NCBI GenBank assembly: GCA_018062725.1
Contig: JAGORP010000011.1
Span: 1-34,122, forward strand
DNA length: 34,122 nt
Direction of reading: 5' to 3'
Origin: Flavobacterium sp.
Lineage (GTDB): Bacteria > Bacteroidota > Bacteroidia > Flavobacteriales > Flavobacteriaceae
The translations under genes and the position numbers were made by a program. Each line of letters opens with the position of its first letter. Within the stretch, counting starts at the first letter, position 1. Positions 1 to 8,600 of the stretch are shown here, in pieces. The notes under the pieces were generated by a model. That model was not told where the DNA came from. It worked only from the letters and a program-made list of their open reading frames with translations, and searched no databases.

Positions 1-690
1 GCTTTAGATAAAACATCTCACATCATTTTAAAAATGGTGAATTATGTTATGAAATTTGCTCCAGTTGGAGTATTTGGTGCAATTGCTGGCGTTTTTGCAA
101 TTCGTGATTTAAATGAATTATTGATTACGTATGCCAAATATTTTGGTTCGTTTTTAGTTGGAATTACATCCCTTTGGGTGGTATTATTAGCTATCGGATT
201 TTTGTTCTTGAAAGGACGAATGAAAACGCTATTAAAGCATATTGTTTCACCATTAGTCATTGCCTTTGGAACGACAAGTAGCGAAGCTGTTTTTCCAAAA
301 TTGACGGAAGAATTAGAACGTTTTGGAGTAAAAGATAAAATTGTTTCGTTTATGCTTCCATTGGGTTATTCTTTCAATTTGGATGGAAGTATGATGTACA
401 TGACTTTTGCCAGTATTTTTATTGCTCAAGCTTATGGAATTCCATTAGATATTCCAACGCAATTGACGATGTTGTTGGTATTAATGCTCACCAGTAAAGG
501 AATTGCAGGCGTTCCTAGAGCTAGTTTGGTTGTGGTTGCAGCTACTTGTGGTATGTTTGATATTCCTGTGGAAGGTATTGCTTTAATTTTACCGATTGAC
601 CATTTTTGCGATATGTTCAGAAGTGCTACTAACGTATTAGGAAATGCTTTAGCGACTTCTGTGGTAGGCAGTTGGGAAAAAGAAGAATAA
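1..690 (+). CDS. Dicarboxylate/amino acid:cation symporter (DAACS family), C-terminal part
   Basis: Inner-membrane secondary transporter that brings in dicarboxylates or acidic amino acids with Na+ or H+. The reading frame is open to the left edge, so the N-terminal part lies outside the window; 229 residues are visible. Seen in sequence: the serine-rich re-entrant loop motif (TTSSEAVFP), the TM7 motif (SFNLDGSMMYMT), the second hairpin (SKGIAGVPRASLVV) and the TM8 substrate-binding stretch (DHFCDMFRSATNVLGN). These are the hallmark core elements of the GltP/GltPh/DctA family. Substrate cannot be decided; the Asp and Arg in TM8 fit an acidic substrate. A strong hairpin terminator follows 20 bases after the stop. 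Confidence 0.9.
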   Translation, partial: ALDKTSHIILKMVNYVMKFAPVGVFGAIAGVFAIRDLNELLITYAKYFGSFLVGITSLWVVLLAIGFLFLKGRMKTLLKHIVSPLVIAFGTTSSEAVFPKLTEELERFGVKDKIVSFMLPLGYSFNLDGSMMYMTFASIFIAQAYGIPLDIPTQLTMLLVLMLTSKGIAGVPRASLVVVAATCGMFDIPVEGIALILPIDHFCDMFRSATNVLGNALATSVVGSWEKEE

Positions 691-710
691 TTTAATTTGT
701 TGAAAAAACA

Positions 711-744
711 ACGAAAATGCCCCGTTTTTTCGGGGCATTTTCGT
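711..744. terminator. Bidirectional intrinsic terminator
   Basis: Perfect 14-bp stem (arms ACGAAAATGCCCCG and its complement) around a 6-base T loop. It lies between the symporter and the convergent AIM24-family gene and would serve both strands. Confidence 0.85.
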
Positions 745-830
745 TTTATAGCTTTTCTAATCTTAGTATAGTTCAGCTAAAATTATTTGTCTTGCTTTGT
801 TTCAAATGTACAAATACAATAGTTGGGCTA

Positions 831-1619
831 TTAAATTCCATCTACTATTTTTCCTAAGCCACCTAAAACACCACCTTCTTCTTTGGTACTGTTAAATCCT
901 CCAGCAGCAATAATTTTTCCTGCCAATCTACTAAACGGCAACGATTGAATATAAACAACTCCTGGCCCACGAAGTGTTGCGTAAAACAAACCTTCTCCAC
1001 CAAAAATTGAATTTTTAATGCCTCCAATAAACTCAATATCATAATCGACATCCTTAGTAAAACCAACAATACATCCAGTATCAACTTTTAACACTTCTCC
1101 AGGTTGCAACTCTCTACGCGCTAAAGTTCCGCCAGAATGTACAAAGGCCATTCCGTCACCTTCAATTTTTTGCATAATGAAACCTTCTCCGCCAAATAGT
1201 CCTCTTCCTAATTTTCTGGAAAACTCAATGCCAACAGAAACACCTTTGGCAGCACATAAAAACGAATCTTTTTGACAAATAAATTTTCCACCATATTTCA
1301 TTAAGTCAATAGCGACAATTTTTCCAGGATAGGGAGAAGCAAAAGACACTTTTTTCTTACCAATTTCTTGATTTTGATACGCTGTCATAAACAAACTCTC
1401 GCCTGTTAAAACACGTTTACCTGCACTTAAAAGTTTACCCAACATTCCCCCAGATTGGGATCCAGAACCATCTCCAAAAATAGTTTCCATTTTAATTCCA
1501 TTGTCCATCATCATGAAACTTCCCGCTTCAGCAATAACAACTTCTTGTGGGTCTAATTCAATTTCGACATATTGCATTTCTTCACCATAAATATGGTAAT
1601 CTATTTCGTGTGCTTGCAT
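831..1619 (-). CDS. AIM24 / TIGR00266 family protein
   Basis: 262-residue protein of the AIM24 (former DUF124) family, a beta-rich fold found in bacteria and in mitochondrial Aim24; the bacterial role is not established. Family features visible: an early AEAGSFMMMD segment (about residues 31-40), glycine-rich turns such as GDGSGSQSGGMLGKLLSAG, and FGGEG repeated twice (about residues 143-147 and 207-211). It has no signal peptide and no membrane helix, so it should be cytoplasmic. The start is the ATG at 1619. It lies downstream of miaE on the same strand, but a terminator separates them, so it is probably transcribed alone. Confidence 0.85.
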   Translation of the reverse strand: MQAHEIDYHIYGEEMQYVEIELDPQEVVIAEAGSFMMMDNGIKMETIFGDGSGSQSGGMLGKLLSAGKRVLTGESLFMTAYQNQEIGKKKVSFASPYPGKIVAIDLMKYGGKFICQKDSFLCAAKGVSVGIEFSRKLGRGLFGGEGFIMQKIEGDGMAFVHSGGTLARRELQPGEVLKVDTGCIVGFTKDVDYDIEFIGGIKNSIFGGEGLFYATLRGPGVVYIQSLPFSRLAGKIIAAGGFNSTKEEGGVLGGLGKIVDGI

Positions 1620-1679
1620 TTTAATTTAAGTTTATAGTTTAGTAATTAGACTTTATAATTAAAAAAATGTTACAAAAAA

Positions 1680-1703
1680 AGCGTTCAATTGATGTTGAAC
1701 GCT
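1680..1703 (-). terminator. Intrinsic terminator of miaE
   Basis: 9-bp perfect stem (AGCGTTCAA / TTGAACGCT) with a 6-base loop, followed on the minus strand by a run of T. It begins 7 bases after the miaE stop. Confidence 0.8.
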
Positions 1704-1709
1704 CTTTGT

Positions 1710-2291
1710 TTATCCGTGTATCGTTTCTGATTTTCCGTAATTGGTGATTAATTCTCCTTCAAAATCAATCCATTCCTTCCAACGTTTATTGACTTCTTCT
1801 ACATTACCGTATTTCCGCGCAAAATTTAAAAAAGTGGTATAGTGTCCGGCTTCACTAATCATTAAATCACGATAAAATTTTGCCAGTTCTTCGTCTTTTA
1901 TATTTTCAGACAATACTTTAAAACGTTCGCAACTTCTGGCTTCTATCATGGCCGAAAAAAGTAATCTGTCAACCAATGATTGTTCTCTAGAACCGTCTTT
2001 CTTTAAAAATTTGGCCAATTGTCCAACATAATCATCTTTTCGCTCTCGATAAAATTCCAATCCGCGTTTTTTTATAATGTCATGAACCATTTGAAAATGT
2101 TCCAATTCTTCCCGTGAAATAATCAACAATTCAGTGACTAATTCTTCTTTTTCAGAATTGTTAATAATCATAGTGATGGCATTGGTGGCTGCTTTTTGCT
2201 CGCACCAAGCATGATCCGATAAAATCTCGGCAATATTACCTTCGGCTATGTTTACCCATTTAGGGTCGGTTTTTAATTTTAATCCTAACAT
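1710..2291 (-). CDS. miaE: tRNA-(ms2io6A37) hydroxylase MiaE
   Basis: Ferritin-like non-haem diiron monooxygenase that hydroxylates the isopentenyl group of ms2i6A at tRNA position 37. The 193-residue length is typical. The diiron ligand pattern can be read directly: Glu31, Glu62-x-x-His65 (in EELEHF), Glu117 (MIEARS) and Glu147-x-x-His150 (SEAGH). The conserved WCEQKAA segment at about 29-35 also fits the family. No miaA or miaB lies in the window. The start is the ATG at 2291; a -7-like element (TAATTTTG on the minus strand, 2311-2318) lies about 20 bases upstream, without a clear -33 TTG. Confidence 0.93.
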   Translation of the reverse strand: MLGLKLKTDPKWVNIAEGNIAEILSDHAWCEQKAATNAITMIINNSEKEELVTELLIISREELEHFQMVHDIIKKRGLEFYRERKDDYVGQLAKFLKKDGSREQSLVDRLLFSAMIEARSCERFKVLSENIKDEELAKFYRDLMISEAGHYTTFLNFARKYGNVEEVNKRWKEWIDFEGELITNYGKSETIHG

Positions 2292-2356
2292 TTTTTTGTA
2301 GATTGAAATGCAAAATTACTAATTTATAGTTGTTATTTTGTATAAAATAATTTCGC

Positions 2357-3592
2357 TTGAAAAATACACTTTTAATCATTGGTTTGGTTTGGCCAGAACC
2401 TAATTCTTCCGCTGCTGGTACTCGAATGTTGCAGCTAATCGACTTGTTTTTAGAATATGGTTTTGAGATTGTATTTGCCTCGGCTGCCCAAGAAAGTGAA
2501 TTCAGTTTTGCCATTGAAAATTTAGGGATCAAAAAGCAAAGTATTGCACTTAATGATTCAAGTTTTGATGTATTTGTTCGTAGTTTAAATCCTGATTTTG
2601 TATTGTTTGATCGTTTTGTAACAGAAGAACAATTTGGATGGCGAGTTGCCGAAAACTGCCCAAATGCCGTTCGAATTTTAGATACCGAAGATTTACATTG
2701 TTTGCGTTTGGCTCGTCAAAATGCGTGTAAGAAACATCTCGATTTTGAATTGGAGCATTTGCTAACAGAAGAAGTTTCAAAAAGAGAAATTGCCAGTATT
2801 TATCGCTGTGATTTATCACTTATTATTTCAGATTTTGAGATGGAAATTTTGCAAAATGTATTTAAAATGGAAGCTTCAAAGGTGTATTATTTGCCTATGT
2901 TTTATGAAGAAGACACGAAAATGTTGTCTTTTGATGAAAAAAAAGACTTTGTTTTTATAGGAAATTTTCTTCATGAACCCAACTGGGATGCTGTCAAACA
3001 ATTAAAAGAGCATATTTGGATGCCTATCAAAAAGCAATTACCGGAAGCCAAATTGCATATTTATGGGGCTTATTCTTCTCAAAAAGTTGTACAACTGCAC
3101 AATGAAAAAGAAGGTTTTTTTATAAAAGGTAGAGCAGAAGATGCTTTAAAAGTGATTAAGGAGGCCAGAGTTTTGTTGGCTCCGCTTCGGTTTGGTGCGG
3201 GAATAAAAGGAAAACTTCTTGAAGCTATGAAAGTAGGAACACCATCAGTTACGACTTCAATTGGCGTAGAAGGAATTTCAAATGCAGCAAATTGGAATGG
3301 TTATGTTACGGATGATTTTCAAGAATTTGTTGCCAAAGCCATTGAGTTATATGAAAATCAGTTGGTTTGGAAACAATCAAACAAGAAAGCACTGCTTATT
3401 CTTCAAGAAAAGTTCACCAAAAAGCAATATTCGGATGATTTTGCTAGGCTTTTAAATGCTTTACAATCGAATTTAGAAAGCAGTCGGAAACATAATTTTA
3501 TTGGAAATTTACTGCAACAACAGTCTTTTTCGGCATCAAAATTTATGTCAAAATGGATCGAAGAAAAAAATAAAAATTCATCCAAGAAATAG
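2357..3592 (+). CDS. Glycosyltransferase, GT4-like (GT-B fold)
   Basis: 411-residue protein with a Rossmann-like N-terminal half (from residue 4, LLIIGLVWP) and a C-terminal nucleotide-sugar-binding half. The C-terminal half shows FIGNFLHEPNWDAV (about 199-212), LHIYGAY, LLAPLRFGAGIKGKLLEAM and GTPSVTTSIGVEGI, the donor-binding pattern of GT4-type enzymes. No signal peptide or membrane segment, so it probably acts at the cytoplasmic membrane face on surface or exopolysaccharide sugars; acceptor and donor are unknown. The start is TTG at 2357: there is no upstream in-frame ATG, and the next internal Met (about residue 24) would cut off the first beta strand. It sits 62 bases ahead of the hybrid kinase with no terminator between, so co-transcription is possible. 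Confidence 0.82.
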   Translation: MKNTLLIIGLVWPEPNSSAAGTRMLQLIDLFLEYGFEIVFASAAQESEFSFAIENLGIKKQSIALNDSSFDVFVRSLNPDFVLFDRFVTEEQFGWRVAENCPNAVRILDTEDLHCLRLARQNACKKHLDFELEHLLTEEVSKREIASIYRCDLSLIISDFEMEILQNVFKMEASKVYYLPMFYEEDTKMLSFDEKKDFVFIGNFLHEPNWDAVKQLKEHIWMPIKKQLPEAKLHIYGAYSSQKVVQLHNEKEGFFIKGRAEDALKVIKEARVLLAPLRFGAGIKGKLLEAMKVGTPSVTTSIGVEGISNAANWNGYVTDDFQEFVAKAIELYENQLVWKQSNKKALLILQEKFTKKQYSDDFARLLNALQSNLESSRKHNFIGNLLQQQSFSASKFMSKWIEEKNKNSSKK

Positions 3593-3654
3593 ATATTAAA
3601 AATATTTGTTTAACTTTATTATAAGTCAGTTGTTTTTAATGCTTTAGACAATAA

Positions 3655-6600
3655 ATGAATTTAGGTTATTTCCATCTTTTATTAGAATTTAGATCTGTTC
3701 CATTATTGTTTTTCAATAAGGAAGCATACAATATGGTAGGCCTAATTGTCTTTTTTGTAGTATTGGTCGCCTCTTTGTATTGGTTTAGTTACAAAAAGGA
3801 ATCTAGAATCAACAAAGACTTAATTCGAACTTTTTCTGAACTAGATAATACCAACGAGCAATTTAGTCTTTACTTTTTATATTTCGGTATTTCTTTACCT
3901 TTAATAGAATTAATGGTCGAGTTTTTTGATATAAGACAAAAAGATACTGTTTTGTTTAATCTGTCACTCGCGTCATTTTTACTTGTAGTTTATTTTTTAA
4001 GTAAGCATTTTAAATTTATTCTTAACAATATTAGATCCTTATTCATTGGGGTTTTTATTCTCTTTTATGTTACTACAATTTATAGGATATATACCATTCC
4101 ACAGAATGTTTCCATTTATTTTGATTGTGTTATTTTATTCTTTTTATCCTACAATGTTTTTAAAGAAGTACGATTGTATTGGGCTTACGTAGTTGGAAAT
4201 TTTATTTTGATCATTGTTTTATTCAATCTTAAACTGCTTAGTCAAGCTCATTTTGTAGCTCTTTTTTATAGTTATTTCTTTATTGCTGTCATCAATCATG
4301 TACGGTATGTGGTTAATTTAAAAGCAAAAGACAATTTTCTTTTTGCCAACAACATTGTAAATAAAGGAACTTCCTTAATATTAGCGGTGAACAAAGCGGG
4401 TTCGGTTATTTATTCCAGTCAAAACATAAAACAGATTTTAGGTTATGCGCCCGAAGAAGTATTAGGTTTTAAATTTTGGGAACTGACAAATGATACCGAA
4501 TTCACAACGATTGACTATGAAATCAACGATACATTGTACACCCGTAAATTGCGTTGTAAAGATGGAAGTTATAAACATATTCAATGGAAAGACTCGAAAT
4601 ATTCCGACGATATTTATGTAGGAATTGGCCAAGATGTTACTGATACTATCGATGCCAGAAATAAATATCAAAATCTTATCGAATCGGCCGCTGATATTAT
4701 TTTTGAAACGGATAATCAAGGGCGTTTTACGTTTATTAATCAATATGCTCAAAAAGTATTAGGTCTTCATCCAAAACACGCTATTGGTAAACATTTTTCC
4801 GTTTTTATCCGACAGGATTATGTAGCGGAAGTAGAAGCATTTTATAAATATCATGCCTTTAGAAATGTGACAATACCTTCTATAGAGTTTCCCATTTTGT
4901 CAGTTGACGATAAAGAAATTTGGATATCACAAAATGCTACTGTAACCAAAAATTCAGAAAATAAAATAGTTGGGTTTTCCGCAATTGCTCGTGATATTAC
5001 CATTTTGAAGAATATCGAATTAGAACAAACACAACGACAACACAAATTAGAAACATTTAATACAACCATAAATTCGTTAGTTACTAAGCCGTATTTGGAA
5101 GGTGAATCGTTTAAAGAAAGAATAAAAAGTATCTTAAAATCGGTTGCCGAAGGAGCACAAATTAATCGAGTTAGTCATTGGGAATATAGAAACGAAGATT
5201 TATTTTGTGTGTCCTTATATGAATTGGATTCTGATGCCTTTTCTGGAGATTTTATCTCTTATAAATCAGAAAATCCAATCTATTTTAAAGCGTTAGAAAA
5301 TGATAATATTATTGTTGCTTCCAACGTGAATACAAGTGTTGAAACGCAAGAATTTATTCAAGATTACTTTCCAAAAAACAAAATCAAATCAGTTTTAGAT
5401 GTTCCTGTAATGATTAGTGGAAAACTTCACGCTATTTTGTGTTTTGAAACCACGCATCAAACTAGAAATTGGGACAACGACGATATCAATTTTACTAGAT
5501 CAATTGCCGATGTGATTTCTCTAACTTTGGAAACCTACAAACGATTAGATACAGAACGAAAGTTAGAATTAAAAACCGAATTGTTAGCCGCAGTTGCCAA
5601 AGCTACTATTGAGTTGATGAAAAGTAAAAACGTGCAGTCAATTTTTTATGAAACCTTTGAACTCATAGGAAAAGCGACCAAAGTAGATAGGATTTACTTC
5701 TTTGAAAATAATTTTCAAAACAATTCGATGTGTATTAAAAGTGAATGGGTAAATGAAAATATATCCAAACTTATTGATTTGCCCGAATTGCAAAATATGC
5801 CTCATGCTGAAAATGAGCTATTTGCCAATTATTTGTCGAAAAATAAAATCTACATTGCTACTGTAAAAAACATAAAAGACGATGTGTTTCGACAAAGACT
5901 TGAGTCTCAAGGAACGTTAAACTTATTAGTTTTCCCCATTTTTGTAAAAAATCAATTATATGGTTCTATTGGTTTAGATGATTGCACTATTAATAGAATG
6001 TGGACCGATGATGAAATAGGAGTATTGCAAATATTGGCCAATAATATTTCTACAGCAATCGAAAAAATTGATTACGAGAATTTACTTTTAGAAAGTGAAC
6101 AACGATTCAAATTACTAGCCAACAATATCCCAGGAACAGTATATCTTTCTCAGGATAATGAAAAATTTGAAAAGCTATATGTTAATGATGAAATAGAGAA
6201 CTTGACGGGGTATAAAAAAGAAGATTTCCTGGAAAACAGAGTCTTTTTGGTCGATTTAGTGCATCCTGATGACACTCAAATGGTGATCGATTTAAATACG
6301 AATTCCTTAAAAATGAGACAACCGTTTCATTTAACCTATCGCTTGAGAAAAAAATCGGGAGAGTATATTTGGGTAGAAGAATTTGGAGATGCGGTTATTA
6401 AAGATGATAAAGTAGAATTTTTAGAAGGTATTATTTTTGATATTACTGAGAAAAAAGAAATCGAAAATGAAATAAAAGCTCGTGAATTGGCCGAAGAATC
6501 AAATAAAGCAAAATCAGATTTCTTAGCCAACATGAGTCACGAAATAAGAACACCTCTTAACGCTATTATTGGTTTTACCGATTTGTTAAAAGAAACTTCA

Positions 6601-7656
6601 TTAGAAAAAACGCAGCTCGAATATGTTTCTACTGTCAACCAATCGGCCGACATATTACTTGAAGTGGTTAATGACATACTCGATTTTTCGAAAATTGAAA
6701 CAGGCAAACTTGATTTGGAGTATAAAAAAACAGATTTGTTGGAATTGGCCAGCCAAATAATTGATATCATTCGCTTTGATTCCAAACAAAAAGGAATTCA
6801 ATTGGAATTAAATATTGATGAAAATATACCACAATTTGTATCGATTGATCCTTTACGAATTAAGCAAGTACTCCTAAATTTATTGTCTAATGCCGTTAAA
6901 TTCACCGATAAAGGAAAAGTAGAATTAAACATTCAATTAGCCTACATCACCGAAGGTATTGCTAATGTTAAATTTATGGTTATTGATAGCGGAATCGGAA
7001 TCAAAAAAGACAATCATCAAAAAATATTCGAACCTTTTTCTCAAGAAGACAACTCAACTACACGAAAGTATGGAGGAACAGGATTAGGACTTTCTATTTC
7101 CAATAATATTTTGAAATTGATGGGTTCAAAATTAGAATTAGAAAGTAATTACAGAAAAGGAAGTACTTTTTATTTTGATTTAAACTTAGACTACTTCGAA
7201 GAAACTAATGATATCTTAGGTATTGCAATTGAGGAAATTGAGGTTGAATATGAAAATGTATCCCAACATTTTGAAAAAGATTTGTTGCTTCAAGTAAAAG
7301 TTTTAATAGTGGAAGACAACAAAATTAATATGATGTTGACACGAACTTTGTTAAAAAAAATACTACCAAATGCAACATTATTTGAAGCCAGTAATGGAAA
7401 AATTGGTGTTGAAAAATGTAAAGAAACAAATCCAGACATCATCCTTTTAGATATTCAAATGCCTGTCTTAAATGGTTATGAAGCCGCACAAGAAATTCGA
7501 AGCTTCAATCAAAGTGTATTAATTATTGCCTTAACAGCTGGAACAGTTAAAGGAGAAAAGGAGAAATGTGTCGAATCAGGAATGAATGATTATATTTCCA
7601 AACCAATAAATAAAGATTTGTTCGAAAATGTATTGATCAAATGGTTTAAAAGATAG
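3655..7656 (+). CDS. Membrane-bound hybrid sensor histidine kinase (7TM-PAS-PAS-GAF-GAF-PAS-HisKA-HATPase-REC)
   Basis: 1333 residues. The N-terminal ~215 residues hold about seven hydrophobic helices. Then come PAS (~235-330), PAS (~338-450), two GAF domains (~480-632 and ~642-810), a third PAS with PAC tail (~815-930), HisKA with phospho-acceptor His962 (in FLANMSHEIRTPLNAI), HATPase_c with N-box Asn1079, DSGIGI and GGTGLGLS, and a receiver domain with the acidic pair Glu1220/Asp1221, phospho-acceptor Asp1266, Thr1294 and Lys1316. All catalytic residues are present, so it should autophosphorylate and relay internally. No output domain or dedicated response regulator is adjacent, so a separate phosphotransfer partner is expected. 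An in-frame Met27 (3733), just before the first helix, is an alternative start. Confidence 0.93.
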   Translation: MNLGYFHLLLEFRSVPLLFFNKEAYNMVGLIVFFVVLVASLYWFSYKKESRINKDLIRTFSELDNTNEQFSLYFLYFGISLPLIELMVEFFDIRQKDTVLFNLSLASFLLVVYFLSKHFKFILNNIRSLFIGVFILFYVTTIYRIYTIPQNVSIYFDCVILFFLSYNVFKEVRLYWAYVVGNFILIIVLFNLKLLSQAHFVALFYSYFFIAVINHVRYVVNLKAKDNFLFANNIVNKGTSLILAVNKAGSVIYSSQNIKQILGYAPEEVLGFKFWELTNDTEFTTIDYEINDTLYTRKLRCKDGSYKHIQWKDSKYSDDIYVGIGQDVTDTIDARNKYQNLIESAADIIFETDNQGRFTFINQYAQKVLGLHPKHAIGKHFSVFIRQDYVAEVEAFYKYHAFRNVTIPSIEFPILSVDDKEIWISQNATVTKNSENKIVGFSAIARDITILKNIELEQTQRQHKLETFNTTINSLVTKPYLEGESFKERIKSILKSVAEGAQINRVSHWEYRNEDLFCVSLYELDSDAFSGDFISYKSENPIYFKALENDNIIVASNVNTSVETQEFIQDYFPKNKIKSVLDVPVMISGKLHAILCFETTHQTRNWDNDDINFTRSIADVISLTLETYKRLDTERKLELKTELLAAVAKATIELMKSKNVQSIFYETFELIGKATKVDRIYFFENNFQNNSMCIKSEWVNENISKLIDLPELQNMPHAENELFANYLSKNKIYIATVKNIKDDVFRQRLESQGTLNLLVFPIFVKNQLYGSIGLDDCTINRMWTDDEIGVLQILANNISTAIEKIDYENLLLESEQRFKLLANNIPGTVYLSQDNEKFEKLYVNDEIENLTGYKKEDFLENRVFLVDLVHPDDTQMVIDLNTNSLKMRQPFHLTYRLRKKSGEYIWVEEFGDAVIKDDKVEFLEGIIFDITEKKEIENEIKARELAEESNKAKSDFLANMSHEIRTPLNAIIGFTDLLKETSLEKTQLEYVSTVNQSADILLEVVNDILDFSKIETGKLDLEYKKTDLLELASQIIDIIRFDSKQKGIQLELNIDENIPQFVSIDPLRIKQVLLNLLSNAVKFTDKGKVELNIQLAYITEGIANVKFMVIDSGIGIKKDNHQKIFEPFSQEDNSTTRKYGGTGLGLSISNNILKLMGSKLELESNYRKGSTFYFDLNLDYFEETNDILGIAIEEIEVEYENVSQHFEKDLLLQVKVLIVEDNKINMMLTRTLLKKILPNATLFEASNGKIGVEKCKETNPDIILLDIQMPVLNGYEAAQEIRSFNQSVLIIALTAGTVKGEKEKCVESGMNDYISKPINKDLFENVLIKWFKR

Positions 7657-7663
7657 AATTGGA

Positions 7664-7671
7664 TATATTTG
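7664..7671 (+). promoter_or_regulatory. Putative -7 element (TATATTTG) for the zinc metallopeptidase gene
   Basis: Exact match to the Bacteroidota -7 consensus TAnnTTTG, 31 bases ahead of the ATG. No TTG lies at the usual 17-23 base distance, so only the -7 half is supported. Confidence 0.35.
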
Positions 7672-7701
7672 TTAAACCAACTAAAAACTAAAATGTAAAA
7701 T

Positions 7702-8553
7702 ATGAAATGGCAAGGCAGACGACAAAGTGAAAATGTTGAAGACCGAAGAGGTATGTCAACTGGAGGTAAAGTAGTCGCTGGTGGTGGCGCAATCGGAATT
7801 ATTATTTTACTACTGAACTTGTTTGGAGGAGAAACAGGCCAAATGATTACTCCTATGTTAGAACAAATGAATCAGCAGCAAACAACCACCACTAGAACCG
7901 GTGAACTTTCAAAAGAAGACAAGGCCGTAGGAGAATTTGTGGCGACCGTTTTTGCCGACACGGAAGATATTTTTGGTAAAATCATGGCCGAAAACAATAT
8001 TCAATACCGTCAACCTAAAATGGTTTTATTTACTGATGCCGTTGAAACAGCTTGTGGTTCCGCATCGGCGGCTTCTGGTCCGTTTTATTGCCCGGGCGAC
8101 GAAAAAGTATATATGGATTTGGCTTTTTTCAATGAACTTCAAACCCGTTTCGGAGCCAAAGGTGGCGATTTTGCTATAGCTTATGTGATTGCTCATGAAG
8201 TAGGACATCATATTCAAACCGTTTTGGGAACTTCTAATAAAGTACGACAACTCCAAGAACGAATGAGTAAAGAAGAAGGCAATCGATTATCGGTTGCACT
8301 AGAATTACAAGCTGATTTTTATGCTGGAGTTTGGGCGCGTCACAACCAACAAAATTTAGATATTGATGATATTGATGAAGCCTTAAGCGCTGCACAAGCC
8401 GTAGGTGATGATGCCATTCAAGAAAGAATGCAAGGGTATGTAGTTCCTGAATCTTTTACGCATGGTACTTCCGAGCAACGCAAGCATTGGTTTATGAAAG
8501 GATACGAAACAGGGGATATCCGACAAGGAGATACTTTTGCCGAATTGAAATAA
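7702..8553 (+). CDS. YpfJ-type neutral zinc metallopeptidase
   Basis: 283-residue protein of the putative neutral zinc metallopeptidase family (Pfam Zn_peptidase, E. coli YpfJ). The beginning MKWQGRRQSENVEDRRG is typical of the family. A single membrane anchor follows (about residues 28-43, glycine-rich then hydrophobic), then a Gln/Thr-rich linker and a peptidase domain. The zinc site His165-Glu166-x-x-His169 (AHEVGHH) is intact, and downstream ELQADFYAGVWA supplies the family's third-ligand region. CGSASAASGPFYCPGD around 114-129 is also characteristic. The catalytic domain probably faces the periplasm. Physiological substrate is unknown. It shares a terminator with the convergent aminotransferase. 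Confidence 0.9.
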   Translation: MKWQGRRQSENVEDRRGMSTGGKVVAGGGAIGIIILLLNLFGGETGQMITPMLEQMNQQQTTTTRTGELSKEDKAVGEFVATVFADTEDIFGKIMAENNIQYRQPKMVLFTDAVETACGSASAASGPFYCPGDEKVYMDLAFFNELQTRFGAKGGDFAIAYVIAHEVGHHIQTVLGTSNKVRQLQERMSKEEGNRLSVALELQADFYAGVWARHNQQNLDIDDIDEALSAAQAVGDDAIQERMQGYVVPESFTHGTSEQRKHWFMKGYETGDIRQGDTFAELK

Positions 8554-8556
8554 AAT

Positions 8557-8589
8557 AAAAAAGTCAGGATTAATTTTCCTGACTTTTTT
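8557..8589. terminator. Bidirectional intrinsic terminator
   Basis: 13-bp perfect stem (core AAGTCAGGA / TCCTGACTT flanked by A and T runs) with a 7-base loop, between the metallopeptidase and the convergent aminotransferase. Confidence 0.85.
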
Positions 8590-8600
8590 TAAATTTATAT

